From contig NZ_JACAFQ010000027.1 in the NCBI RefSeq assembly GCF_015354575.1, positions 1-63,288 on the forward strand: a DNA stretch of 63,288 nt, read 5' to 3'. Below the pieces are notes generated by a model that had not been told where the DNA came from, made no database searches, and saw only the letters and a list, made by a program, of their open reading frames with translations. The translations under genes and the position numbers were made by a program. Source of the DNA: Pseudomonas sp. UFMG81 (GTDB taxonomy: Bacteria > Pseudomonadota > Gammaproteobacteria > Pseudomonadales > Pseudomonadaceae). Shown piece after piece: positions 43,249-52,156 of the stretch (position 1 is the stretch's first letter; each line of letters begins with the position of its first letter).

Positions 43249-44532
43249 ATGACTGACACCCGTAACGGCGAGGACAACGGCAAATTGCTCTATTGCTCCT
43301 TCTGCGGCAAAAGCCAGCACGAAGTGCGCAAGTTGATTGCCGGCCCCTCGGTATTTATCTGCGACGAGTGCGTCGACCTGTGCAATGACATCATCCGTGA
43401 GGAGGTGCAGGAAGCCCAGGCCGAGAGCAACGCGCACAAGCTACCCTCGCCGAAAGAAATCAGCGGTATCCTGGACCAGTACGTCATTGGTCAGGAGCGC
43501 GCCAAGAAGGTGCTTGCCGTAGCGGTGTACAACCACTACAAGCGCCTGAACCAGCGTGACAAGAAGGGCGACGAAGTCGAACTCGGCAAAAGCAACATCC
43601 TGCTGATCGGGCCAACCGGCTCGGGCAAGACGCTGCTCGCCGAAACCCTCGCACGCCTGCTGAACGTACCATTCACCATCGCCGACGCCACCACCCTGAC
43701 CGAAGCTGGTTATGTGGGTGAGGACGTCGAGAACATCATTCAGAAGCTGCTGCAGAAGTGCGACTACGACGTGGAAAAGGCCCAGATGGGCATTGTCTAC
43801 ATTGACGAGATCGACAAGATCTCGCGCAAGTCGGACAACCCATCCATCACCCGTGACGTTTCGGGCGAGGGCGTGCAGCAGGCATTGCTGAAGCTGATCG
43901 AAGGCACCGTGGCCTCCGTGCCGCCGCAAGGCGGTCGCAAGCACCCGCAACAGGAATTCCTGCAGGTTGACACCCGCAACATCCTGTTCATCTGCGGTGG
44001 CGCCTTCTCGGGCCTGGAAAAAGTCATCCAGAACCGCTCCACCAAGGGTGGCATCGGTTTCAGTGCCGAAGTGCGCAGCAAGGAAGAAGGCAAGAAGGTC
44101 GGTGAGTCGCTGCGTGAAGTCGAGCCAGACGATCTGGTCAAGTTCGGCCTCATTCCGGAATTCGTCGGCCGCCTGCCTGTGCTGGCCACGCTCGACGAGT
44201 TGGACGAAGCTGCACTTATGCAGATTCTGACCGAACCGAAGAACGCGCTGACCAAGCAATACGCCAAGCTGTTCGAAATGGAGAGCGTCGACCTGGAGTT
44301 CCGCAGCGATGCGCTCAAGGCCGTTGCTCGCAAGGCTCTGGAGCGCAAGACCGGCGCCCGCGGCCTGCGTTCCATTCTCGAGGGCGTGCTGCTCGACACC
44401 ATGTACGAGATTCCTTCGCAGAAGGAAGTCAGCAAGGTGGTGATCGATGAAAGTGTCATCGAGGGTACTTCGCAGCCGCTGCTGATCTACGAGAACAGCG
44501 AGCCGCAAGCCAAGGCCGCCCCCGACGCCTGA
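43249..44532 (+). CDS. clpX: ATP-dependent Clp protease ATP-binding subunit ClpX
   Basis: This 427-residue AAA+ unfoldase recognises tagged substrates and passes them to ClpP. The N-terminal zinc-binding domain has the Cys quartet of CSFCGKSQ and CDECVDLC. Walker A is GPTGSGKT, Walker B IVYIDEIDKI, and the C-terminal domain shows KTGARGLRSILE. The ClpP-contact IGF-type loop reads GGIGFSAEV. The ATG at 43249 starts the zinc domain, and the in-frame start at 43204 is unsupported. Confidence 0.96.
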   Translation: MTDTRNGEDNGKLLYCSFCGKSQHEVRKLIAGPSVFICDECVDLCNDIIREEVQEAQAESNAHKLPSPKEISGILDQYVIGQERAKKVLAVAVYNHYKRLNQRDKKGDEVELGKSNILLIGPTGSGKTLLAETLARLLNVPFTIADATTLTEAGYVGEDVENIIQKLLQKCDYDVEKAQMGIVYIDEIDKISRKSDNPSITRDVSGEGVQQALLKLIEGTVASVPPQGGRKHPQQEFLQVDTRNILFICGGAFSGLEKVIQNRSTKGGIGFSAEVRSKEEGKKVGESLREVEPDDLVKFGLIPEFVGRLPVLATLDELDEAALMQILTEPKNALTKQYAKLFEMESVDLEFRSDALKAVARKALERKTGARGLRSILEGVLLDTMYEIPSQKEVSKVVIDESVIEGTSQPLLIYENSEPQAKAAPDA

Positions 44533-44553
44533 TCGGGCAAGGGGCAGTATGTG

Positions 44554-44578
44554 AAAAGGGGCCTTCTGGCCCCTTTTT
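44554..44578 (+). terminator. rho-independent terminator of clpX
   Basis: A perfect 10-bp stem (AAAAGGGGCC, loop TTCT, GGCCCCTTTT) runs into further T, 22 bases past the clpX stop. Confidence 0.88.
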
Positions 44579-44597
44579 GCATTTCACGGTTTCCGCG

Positions 44598-44627
44598 CTT
44601 GTAATTTCAAAGGGCTGCCCCCACATT
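44598..44627 (+). promoter_or_regulatory. heat-shock (sigma-32) promoter of lon
   Basis: CTTGTAA, a 14-base spacer and CCCCACATT resemble the RpoH consensus CTTGAAA-N13/14-CCCCATnT. The start point should fall about 50 bases before the lon ATG. Confidence 0.65.
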
Positions 44628-44685
44628 AGCCCCAAGCACCATTTCCACCGGTTTCCGGCCACAAGGCCGCTGTAGAGGCGAAATC

Positions 44686-47082
44686 ATGAAGACCACCCTC
44701 GACTTGCCTCTTTTGCCATTGCGCGACGTTGTCGTCTATCCGCACATGGTCATCCCACTGTTCGTGGGGCGTGAGAAGTCCATCGAAGCCCTAGAAGCCG
44801 CGATGACGGGCGAAAAGCAGATCCTTCTGCTGGCCCAGAAGAACCCAGCCGACGATGATCCGGGCGAAGACGCCCTGTACCGCGTCGGCACCGTCGCGAC
44901 CGTCCTGCAACTGCTCAAGCTGCCCGATGGCACCGTCAAGGTGTTGGTCGAGGGTGAGCAGCGCGGCGCGGTCGAGCGTTTCACCGAGGTCGATGGGCAT
45001 GTTCGCGCCCAGGTCGAGCTGATCGACGAAGTCGAAGCCGCCGAGCGCGAATCCGAAGTGTTCGTGCGCACCCTGCTGTCGCAGTTCGAGCAGTACGTAC
45101 AGTTGGGCAAGAAGGTCCCGGCCGAAGTGCTGTCGTCGCTCAACAGCATCGAAGAACCAGGGCGCCTGGTCGATACCATGGCCGCGCACATGGCCCTGAA
45201 GATCGAGCAGAAGCAGGAAATTCTTGAAATTGTCGACCTGCAGACGCGGGTCGAGCACGTGCTGGCGCTGCTGGATGCCGAAATCGACCTGCTGCAGGTC
45301 GAGAAGCGCATTCGTGGTCGGGTCAAGAAGCAGATGGAGCGCAGCCAGCGCGAGTACTACCTGAATGAGCAGATGAAGGCCATTCAGAAAGAGCTTGGCG
45401 ATGGCGATGAAGGTCATAACGAAATCGAAGAGCTGAAAAAGCGCATCGATGCCGCCGGCCTGCCGAAAGATGCGTTGGCCAAGGCCCAGGCCGAGCTGAA
45501 CAAGCTCAAGCAGATGTCGCCGATGTCTGCCGAAGCCACCGTGGTGCGTTCGTACCTCGACTGGCTGGTGCAGGTACCGTGGAAAGCCCAGAGCAAGGTG
45601 CGCCTGGACCTGACCAAGGCCGAGGAAATCCTCGACGCCGATCACTACGGGCTGGAAGAGGTCAAGGAACGCATCCTTGAGTACCTCGCCGTGCAGAAAC
45701 GCGTGAAGAAGATCCGCGGCCCGGTGCTGTGCCTGGTCGGCCCGCCTGGCGTGGGCAAGACCTCGCTGGCCGAGTCGATCGCCGCGGCCACCAACCGCAA
45801 GTTCGTGCGCATGGCCCTGGGTGGCGTGCGTGACGAGGCCGAAATTCGCGGCCATCGCCGTACCTACATCGGTTCGATGCCGGGTCGTCTGATCCAGAAG
45901 ATGACCAAGGTGGGCGTACGCAACCCGCTGTTCCTGCTCGACGAGATCGACAAGATGGGCAGCGACATGCGTGGCGACCCAGCGTCGGCGTTGCTGGAAG
46001 TGCTCGACCCGGAGCAGAACCACAACTTCAACGATCACTACCTCGAGGTCGACTACGACCTGTCGGACGTGATGTTCCTGTGCACCTCGAACTCGATGAA
46101 CATCCCGCCGGCGCTGCTCGACCGTATGGAAGTCATCCGCCTGCCGGGTTACACCGAGGACGAGAAGATCAACATCGCGGTCAAGTACCTGGTACCCAAA
46201 CAGGTCAAGGCCAACGGGTTGAAGAAGGATGAGCTGGAAGTCGACGTGTCGGCGATCCGTGACATCATCCGCTACTACACCCGCGAAGCCGGCGTGCGTG
46301 GCCTGGAGCGGCAGATCGCCAAGGTGTGCCGCAAGGTGGTCAAGGATCACACCGGGCAGAAGCAGGTCAAGGTCAAGGTCACGGGTGAACAGCTCGAGCA
46401 ACTGCTGGGCGTGCGCAAGTTCCGCTACGGCCTGGCCGAGCAGCAGGATCAGATCGGCCAGGTTACCGGCCTGGCCTGGACCCAGGTGGGCGGCGAACTG
46501 CTGACCATCGAGGCCGTGGTCATCCCCGGCAAGGGCCAGTTGATCAAGACCGGCTCGCTGGGCGATGTCATGGTCGAGTCGATTACTGCCGCGCAAACCG
46601 TGGTGCGTAGCCGCGCCGCGAGCCTGGGGATCGCTGCAGACTTCCACGAGAAGCGCGACGTTCACATCCATATGCCCGAAGGTGCCACCCCCAAGGATGG
46701 CCCGAGCGCCGGTATTGGCATGTGCACCGCGCTGGTCTCTGCGCTGACGCAGATCCCGGTGCGCGCCGACGTGGCGATGACTGGCGAGATCACCCTGCGT
46801 GGCCAGGTCCTGGCCATCGGCGGCCTCAAGGAAAAACTCCTGGCGGCGCACCGCGGTGGGATCAAGACCGTGATCATCCCCGAGGAGAATGTTCGCGACC
46901 TCAAGGAAATTCCGGAAAATATCAAACAGGATCTTCAGATCAAACCGGTCAAATGGATTGACGAAGTCCTCCAAATTGCGCTGCAATACGCCCCGGAGCC
47001 CTTGCCAGATGTGGCTCCGGAGATTGTCGCGAAAGATGAAAAGCGCGACGGCGATGCTAAGGAAAGAATCAGCACGCACTAG
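44686..47082 (+). CDS. lon: ATP-dependent protease Lon
   Basis: This 798-residue Lon protease degrades misfolded and regulatory proteins. The N-terminal substrate domain is residues about 10-205, the AAA+ domain has Walker A GPPGVGKTS near 352, and the C-terminal protease domain has the Ser of PKDGPSAGIGM near 677 and the lysine of GLKEKLLAAHRGG near 720. Length and order are normal for LonA. The ATG follows GAGGCGAAATC. A heat-shock promoter lies upstream, and hupB follows with its own promoter, as in other gamma-proteobacteria. Confidence 0.97.
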   Translation: MKTTLDLPLLPLRDVVVYPHMVIPLFVGREKSIEALEAAMTGEKQILLLAQKNPADDDPGEDALYRVGTVATVLQLLKLPDGTVKVLVEGEQRGAVERFTEVDGHVRAQVELIDEVEAAERESEVFVRTLLSQFEQYVQLGKKVPAEVLSSLNSIEEPGRLVDTMAAHMALKIEQKQEILEIVDLQTRVEHVLALLDAEIDLLQVEKRIRGRVKKQMERSQREYYLNEQMKAIQKELGDGDEGHNEIEELKKRIDAAGLPKDALAKAQAELNKLKQMSPMSAEATVVRSYLDWLVQVPWKAQSKVRLDLTKAEEILDADHYGLEEVKERILEYLAVQKRVKKIRGPVLCLVGPPGVGKTSLAESIAAATNRKFVRMALGGVRDEAEIRGHRRTYIGSMPGRLIQKMTKVGVRNPLFLLDEIDKMGSDMRGDPASALLEVLDPEQNHNFNDHYLEVDYDLSDVMFLCTSNSMNIPPALLDRMEVIRLPGYTEDEKINIAVKYLVPKQVKANGLKKDELEVDVSAIRDIIRYYTREAGVRGLERQIAKVCRKVVKDHTGQKQVKVKVTGEQLEQLLGVRKFRYGLAEQQDQIGQVTGLAWTQVGGELLTIEAVVIPGKGQLIKTGSLGDVMVESITAAQTVVRSRAASLGIAADFHEKRDVHIHMPEGATPKDGPSAGIGMCTALVSALTQIPVRADVAMTGEITLRGQVLAIGGLKEKLLAAHRGGIKTVIIPEENVRDLKEIPENIKQDLQIKPVKWIDEVLQIALQYAPEPLPDVAPEIVAKDEKRDGDAKERISTH

Positions 47083-47107
47083 TACGTATTTCGCTGGGGG
47101 GCTTTGG

Positions 47108-47137
47108 TTGACAGCGTTTTCGGGCCCTTGCTATAAA
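47108..47137 (+). promoter_or_regulatory. sigma-70 promoter of hupB
   Basis: TTGACA, an 18-base spacer and TATAAA form a strong promoter about 100 bases before the hupB GTG. Other promoters may also drive hupB. Confidence 0.75.
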
Positions 47138-47235
47138 GCGGCACGCCATTGTCAACAGGCCAACCAGCGCTCGTTTCATAAGCTTTTCATTACATACTTA
47201 GAAACAAACTCAATAGAGATATAAGGGGACTTAGA

Positions 47236-47508
47236 GTGAACAAGTCGGAACTGATTGACGCTATCGCCGCATCTGCTGACATCCCGAAAGCTGTAGCCGG
47301 CCGTGCGCTGGACGCAGTCATTGACTCCGTGACCGGTGCCCTGAAAGCAGGCGACGACGTCGTTCTGGTTGGCTTCGGTACCTTCTCGGTCAAGGAGCGC
47401 GCCGAGCGCACCGGCCGTAACCCGCAAACCGGCAAGGCTATCAAGATCGCTGCCGCCAAGGTTCCAGGCTTCAAGGCTGGTAAAGGCCTGAAAGACGCCG
47501 TCAACTAA
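47236..47508 (+). CDS. hupB: DNA-binding protein HU-beta
   Basis: This 90-residue nucleoid protein is of the HU family. It has two N-terminal helices (MNKSELIDAIAASADIPKAV), the beta-arm region GFGTFSVKERAERTGRNPQT with the DNA-inserting proline, and a C-terminal helix. It bends DNA and compacts the nucleoid. The start is a GTG preceded by AAGGGGA. It has its own strong promoter and a strong terminator at 47596. Confidence 0.96.
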   Translation: MNKSELIDAIAASADIPKAVAGRALDAVIDSVTGALKAGDDVVLVGFGTFSVKERAERTGRNPQTGKAIKIAAAKVPGFKAGKGLKDAVN

Positions 47509-47595
47509 GTCGTCTCTTTCAGCCGGCCAGGGCATGTTCTGGCCGACCGCGTGACGGCGGGTCGCAAACGTTCCCGCTGGCACGCTCGCTTCGAA

Positions 47596-47621
47596 AAGGC
47601 GCATCCACTGGATGCGCCTTT
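47596..47621 (+). terminator. rho-independent terminator of hupB
   Basis: A perfect 11-bp stem (AAGGCGCATCC, loop ACT, GGATGCGCCTT) runs into a T tract, about 88 bases past the hupB stop. A second palindrome near 47522-47549 (CGGCCAGGG...CTGGCCG) lies in between. Confidence 0.88.
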
Positions 47622-47689
47622 TTTCTATCAGGACTCTACCCACGCTCCGCGGTTGTCGACGCAGTGGTACAACCGTTTCTGGGGGACGC

Positions 47690-49549
47690 ATGCTGCAGAA
47701 TATCAGGGACAATTCACAAGGTTGGATTGCCAAGACCATCATTGGCCTTATCGTCGTGCTGATGGCACTGACCGGTTTCGAAGCCATCTTCCAGGCCGCG
47801 AGCCACAGCCAGGACGCCGCCAAGGTCAACGGCCAGACCATCAGCCAAAACGAGCTGAGCCAGGCTGTCGACATGCAGCGCCGCCAGCTGATGCAACAGC
47901 TGGGCAAGGATTTCGACCCCGCGCTGTTGAACGAGAAGATGCTGCGTGAAGCCGCGCTCAAGGGGCTGATCGACCGCAAACTGCTGTTGCAGGGTGCCGA
48001 AGACGCCAAGTTCGCTTTCTCCGAAGCTGCGCTGGACCAACTGATCCTGCAGACGCCTGAATTCCAGGTGGATGGCAAGTTCAGCGCCGAGCGCTTCGAT
48101 GCCGTCATCCGCCAGATGGGCTACGGCCGTATGCAGTTCCGCGAGATGCTCGCCCAGGAAATGCTCATCGGCCAGCTGCGCACTGGCCTTGCCGGCAGCA
48201 GCTTCGTCACCGACAAGCAGGTCGACGCCTTCGCCCGCCTGGAGAAGCAGACCCGTGATTTCGCCGCACTGACCTTCAAGGCCGACCCGGCCGCAGTCAA
48301 GGTGAGTGACGATGAAGTCAAGGCGCACTACGACCAGCACGCCAAGGAGTTCATGACCCCCGACCAGGTGGTCATCGACTACATCGAGCTGAAGAAGTCG
48401 GCCTTCTTCGACCAGGTCAAGGTCAATGACGACGAGCTCAAGGCTTTGTACGAGAAGGAGATCGCCAACCTTGGCGAGCAGCGCCACGCCGCGCACATCC
48501 TGATCGAGGTCAACGACAAGACCAGCGATGCCCAGGCCAGGGCCCGCATCGAGGAAGTCCAGCAGCGGCTGGGCAAGGGTGAGGACTTCGCCAAACTGGC
48601 CAAGGAATTCTCCCAGGACCCAGGTTCCGCCAGCACCGGTGGTGACCTCGGCTTCGCCGGCCCAGGCGTGTACGACCCGGCCTTCGAGGACGCACTGTAC
48701 AAGCTGGCCAAGGACCAGGTGTCCGCGCCGGTACGCACCGAGTACGGTTACCACCTGATCAAGCTGCTGGGTGTCGAGGCACCGGACGTACCGAGCTTCG
48801 CCAGCCTGAAGGACAAGCTGACCCGCGAGCTGAAGACCCAGCAGGTGGAGCAGCGCTTCGTCGAAGCCACCAAGCAGCTGGAGGATGCCGCGTTCGAGGC
48901 TTCCGACCTGGCCCAGCCAGCCCAGGACCTCAATCTGAAAGTACACACCTCCGCGCCGTTCGGCCGCGAAGGCGGCGAGGGCATCACCGCCAACCGTTCG
49001 GTGATCCAGGCCGCCTTCAGCGAGGAAGTGCTGGAAGAGAGCGCCAACAGCAACGGTATCGAGCTCGACCCGGAGACCGTTGTGGTGCTGCGCGTCAAGG
49101 AGCACCGCAAGCCTGAGCAGATGCCGCTGGAGGCCGTGGCCAAGAACATCAGCGCGCAACTGGCCAAGGAAAAAGCCACTGCCGAACTGAAGTCCAAGGC
49201 TGACAAGCTGATCGCCGGCCTGCGCGATGGCTCGATCAAGGCCGCCAGCCAGAGCTGGAAGGTCCAGGAAGCTGCTACCCGCGGTCAGGACGGTATCGAC
49301 CCGGCCGAGCTGCAGGCGGTGTTCCGCCTGGGCAAGCCTGAGTCCAAGGACAAACCGGTGTACGGCAGCGTGGTACTGGCCGATGGCAGCCTGGTGGTCC
49401 TGCAGCTCAAGGGTGTCAACGAAGGTGCCGCCGCCACCGACGAGGAGAAGGCGCAGATTCGCCGCTACCTCGCTTCGCGTGCGGGTTCCCAGGACTTCGC
49501 CGCCTACCGCAAACTGCTCGAAGGCAGCGCCGACATCACGCGCTACTGA
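47690..49549 (+). CDS. ppiD: peptidyl-prolyl cis-trans isomerase PpiD
   Basis: This 619-residue periplasmic foldase is anchored by one N-terminal transmembrane helix (about 14-34, IAKTIIGLIVVLMALTGF). It has SurA-like N-terminal helices and a parvulin (PpiC) domain near 260-360 (HAAHILIEVNDK, STGGDLGFAGPG). It sits at the SecYEG exit and helps outer-membrane protein folding. The ATG at 47690 begins right before the membrane helix, and the frame before it is spurious. The gene follows hupB, a conserved arrangement, and ends at a 13-bp perfect-stem terminator. Confidence 0.94.
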   Translation: MLQNIRDNSQGWIAKTIIGLIVVLMALTGFEAIFQAASHSQDAAKVNGQTISQNELSQAVDMQRRQLMQQLGKDFDPALLNEKMLREAALKGLIDRKLLLQGAEDAKFAFSEAALDQLILQTPEFQVDGKFSAERFDAVIRQMGYGRMQFREMLAQEMLIGQLRTGLAGSSFVTDKQVDAFARLEKQTRDFAALTFKADPAAVKVSDDEVKAHYDQHAKEFMTPDQVVIDYIELKKSAFFDQVKVNDDELKALYEKEIANLGEQRHAAHILIEVNDKTSDAQARARIEEVQQRLGKGEDFAKLAKEFSQDPGSASTGGDLGFAGPGVYDPAFEDALYKLAKDQVSAPVRTEYGYHLIKLLGVEAPDVPSFASLKDKLTRELKTQQVEQRFVEATKQLEDAAFEASDLAQPAQDLNLKVHTSAPFGREGGEGITANRSVIQAAFSEEVLEESANSNGIELDPETVVVLRVKEHRKPEQMPLEAVAKNISAQLAKEKATAELKSKADKLIAGLRDGSIKAASQSWKVQEAATRGQDGIDPAELQAVFRLGKPESKDKPVYGSVVLADGSLVVLQLKGVNEGAAATDEEKAQIRRYLASRAGSQDFAAYRKLLEGSADITRY

Positions 49550-49564
49550 GTGCAGCAGCAATGA

Positions 49565-49598
49565 CCAAACAGGCCGCGTAAGCGGCCTGTTTGGTTTC
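49565..49598 (+). terminator. rho-independent terminator of ppiD
   Basis: A perfect 13-bp stem (CCAAACAGGCCGC, loop GTAA, GCGGCCTGTTTGG) is followed by TTTCT. It lies 15 bases past the stop. Confidence 0.85.
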
Positions 49599-49637
49599 TG
49601 GCTGAAGATGAAATCAGGCCGTCTTGCACAGATCTTC

Positions 49638-49752
49638 TGTAGGAGCGGCCTTGTGTCGCGAAAGGGGTGCGCAGCGCCCCCAGGTTCTCGAGTACGGCCA
49701 AGATCGCAGGGGCCGCTCTGCGGCCCTATCGCGGCACGAGGCCGCTCCTACA
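49638..49752. repeat. paired REP palindrome (inverted pair)
   Basis: The ends are TGTAGGAGCGGCCTTGTGTC and CGAGGCCGCTCCTACA. The interior holds palindromic GGGGCCGCTCTGCGGCCC. A further REP-like unit (GTGGGAGCCGGCTTGCCGGC) follows at about 49769-49792. It lies between the converging ppiD and patatin genes. Confidence 0.8.
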
Positions 49753-49816
49753 GAGACCGCGCAAGATGTGGGAGCCGGCTTGCCGGCAATGAGGCCGGAA
49801 CAGGCACGACGCTCTG

Positions 49817-50857
49817 CTAGCGCCGCACCCCCTCATGACTGTCCAGCGTATCCCGGGCAATCTCCCGCCCCAGCGCGATCAGCTCCGGCGCCTTGTAGAA
49901 CTCGAAGAAGCGGCACACCCGCTTGGGCACGTTGATCAGCACGTCCGGTGGATAGCCGGCGATCTTGTATTGTGCCAGCGACGTTTGCATCACCTCGAAA
50001 CTCTGGTTGATCAGGTCGAGCAGTGACGCAGGCCCGACGTTGTCGATGATGAACGAGCCGGTGGCGGACTTGGGCGCACCTTCGGTTTCCGGTGCCGCGG
50101 CCGGTTGCTGCCCCTCCGGATTGGCGCTCTCGCCAAGCCAGGGGTTGGGTGGTGCCAGCCCGTCGGCGGTGATTTCCTGCTCGATGCGCATCAATTCCTC
50201 GGCCGGTTTGCGCCGAAACGGCAGCCGCGAACCAAGCGAGCTGATCAGCGAGTCGAAGCGCATCTTGAACGCCGCCGGGCGCTCGATCACAGGCAGCTGG
50301 TATTGCTTCTGGTTGGTGGCGTTGAGGTTGACCGCGATGATCAGGTCGCAGTGGCTTGACACCACCGGCACGATCGGTAGCGGGTTGAGGATGCCGCCAT
50401 CGACCAGCATGCGATTACCTTGCACCACTGGCGTGAACAGGCTGGGGATCGCCGCCGAGGCGCGCATCGCCTGGTGCAGGCAGCCTTCCTGGAACCAGAT
50501 CTCCTGCTGGTTGGTAAGGTCAGTGGCCACCGCCGTGTAGGGGATGCGCAACTGCTCGATATTGATCTCGCCGACGATCTTGCGAATCTGCCCGAACACC
50601 TTGTCGCCGCGGATCGCTCCCAGGCGGAAGCTGACATCCACCAGGCGCAATACGTCGAGGTAGTCCAGGCTCTCGATCCAGCTGCGGTACTCGCCGAGCT
50701 TGCCGGCGGCATAGATGCCACCGATCACCGCGCCCATGGAGCACCCGGCGATACAGCTGATTTCGTAGCCGCGCCGTTCGATCTCCTCGATCACACCGAT
50801 GTGCGCATAACCCCGGGCGCCCCCCGAGCCGAGCACCAATGCCACACGTTTACCCAT
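49817..50857 (-). CDS. patatin-like phospholipase (RssA-type)
   Basis: This 346-residue cytoplasmic patatin-fold lipase is of the RssA/YlbK kind. The oxyanion loop is GSGGARG (10-16), the nucleophile elbow GCSMG has Ser40, and the Asp of the dyad is in LVDGGILNPLP. The region from about 235-265 is low-complexity and rich in Pro/Ala/Glu. No signal peptide is present. The start ATG follows GGGGGAAG. Its lipid substrate is not predictable, and it is divergent from a small lipoprotein gene. Confidence 0.88.
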   Translation of the reverse strand: MGKRVALVLGSGGARGYAHIGVIEEIERRGYEISCIAGCSMGAVIGGIYAAGKLGEYRSWIESLDYLDVLRLVDVSFRLGAIRGDKVFGQIRKIVGEINIEQLRIPYTAVATDLTNQQEIWFQEGCLHQAMRASAAIPSLFTPVVQGNRMLVDGGILNPLPIVPVVSSHCDLIIAVNLNATNQKQYQLPVIERPAAFKMRFDSLISSLGSRLPFRRKPAEELMRIEQEITADGLAPPNPWLGESANPEGQQPAAAPETEGAPKSATGSFIIDNVGPASLLDLINQSFEVMQTSLAQYKIAGYPPDVLINVPKRVCRFFEFYKAPELIALGREIARDTLDSHEGVRR

Positions 50858-51012
50858 GATCTTCCCCCACGACTTTTGCCACCATGGTCCAACAATGCAC
50901 CCAATGCCACCTGTGCTTCAATGTAGCCCGCGCTGGGCTACGCTGAGCAGGGCACTTTTTGCTAGCCTCGCCGTCGAACAGCCACCTTTGTTCCCTACCT
51001 TGAGGTATTACC

Positions 51013-51291
51013 ATGAAAGCCTGGATCACCCTTCCTCTGATTGCCCTGGCCTTGGTCGGCTGCGCGGGCAAGACGGCCTATCGCGACAGCTGCGCGACTC
51101 AGCTCGATGCCGCCTGGAAGGAACTGGACCTGGCCAAGGCCGAAGGGTTCGCCGGTACCGTGAGCTACTCCAAGGCATTGTCGCTGCTGACCGGGGCCAA
51201 AACCCAGCAGCAGTTCGAAGGGTTCGAGGGCTGTACCCACAAAGCCGAAAAAGCCCGTTTCTACATTCGTGAGTCCCGCGCCGGTCGTTGA
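51013..51291 (+). CDS. small lipoprotein
   Basis: This 92-residue protein has a lipoprotein signal (MKAWITLPLIALALVGC, lipobox LVGC with Cys17) and a short helical mature part with two further cysteines (DSCATQ and GCTHKA) that might form a disulfide. The start ATG is preceded by TTGAGGTATTACC. The mature sequence is of a type seen in many Pseudomonas genomes without assigned function. It ends 15 bases before the CHAD gene and may be cotranscribed with it. Confidence 0.8.
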   Translation: MKAWITLPLIALALVGCAGKTAYRDSCATQLDAAWKELDLAKAEGFAGTVSYSKALSLLTGAKTQQQFEGFEGCTHKAEKARFYIRESRAGR

Positions 51292-51305
51292 TCAAGGAGC
51301 GCACC

Positions 51306-52073
51306 ATGGCTGCCATGCTCGATCATGTGGTTGTCCAGGTACTGGCCCTGCACGTGCGCCTGCTGGCGTGCCGCGAACGCCTGGCCGCCGACACCGACAG
51401 TGAAGCGCTGCATGACCTGCGCACGACACTGCGTCGCCTGCGCAGCCTGTTGCGGCCGCTGTGCGGCCTGCCAGGCGTGGAGCAACTGGAAGAAGCGGCG
51501 CAGGCATTGGGCACCTTGACCACGCCGCTGCGTGATCGTGAGGTGCTGGCGGCGCAACTGATCGGGCGTGGCCATCTGCAGGCGGGGCAGTGGCGTCTGG
51601 AGGGCCGGGCGCGCACTTTCGCCAATGTGGCGCAAAGCCCGCAGCTCAAGCGAGTGCTGGCGATCCTCGATGCATTCCCGATGTTCCTGCGCGCAGCCGA
51701 TCGCGAAGGGCTTGCCCAGCGCCTGGCCCGTCGCGTCGACAAGCGCCTGCAGAAGCAATGGCGCAAGCTGGGCGAGGCGCTGGCAGACCCGGCCCATGAC
51801 CGGCACCGCCTGCGCCTGCTGATCAAGCGTGTACGTTATGGCGACGAGGCCTACCCGCAGCTCGACCACGCGGGCAGCAAGCTGCGGCGTCTGCTGAAGC
51901 GGGCCCAGGGCGATCTGGGCGACTGGCACGATCGCGTGCAGTGGTTGCTTCAAGTGCGCGAACACCCTGACTTGGCAGGCTGCAAAGTGGCCTGGGAGCA
52001 CGAGTTGCACGCCGCCGAGCGCAAGTCCGATGTCACCCTCGAGGCCCTGGGCAAGGCCCTGGCGCGCCGATAA
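51306..52073 (+). CDS. CHAD domain protein
   Basis: This 255-residue protein consists of a CHAD domain, a helical fold with conserved histidines and lysine/arginine clusters that binds inorganic polyphosphate. The visible family marks are ALHDLRTTLRRLRSLLRPL near residue 30 and DRHRLRLLIKRVRYGDEAY near 170. The ATG at 51306 has AAGGAG 6 bases upstream and is preferred to the TTG at 51288. It is not next to a polyphosphate kinase or a CYTH-domain gene, so its role is inferred from the fold only. Confidence 0.86.
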   Translation: MAAMLDHVVVQVLALHVRLLACRERLAADTDSEALHDLRTTLRRLRSLLRPLCGLPGVEQLEEAAQALGTLTTPLRDREVLAAQLIGRGHLQAGQWRLEGRARTFANVAQSPQLKRVLAILDAFPMFLRAADREGLAQRLARRVDKRLQKQWRKLGEALADPAHDRHRLRLLIKRVRYGDEAYPQLDHAGSKLRRLLKRAQGDLGDWHDRVQWLLQVREHPDLAGCKVAWEHELHAAERKSDVTLEALGKALARR

Positions 52074-52156
52074 CCCCTGCAAATGACCGATATGCGGGCT
52101 GCCGCGCCGTCGGGCGCTGGTTAAGATCGAGACTTTTGCGCAGGAGCCAATGGCAG

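Noticed and set aside
44791..47079. 762-residue minus-strand open frame opposite lon
   Set aside because: Lon is unambiguous on the plus strand. The antisense frame has Leu/His/Gln-rich low-information sequence.
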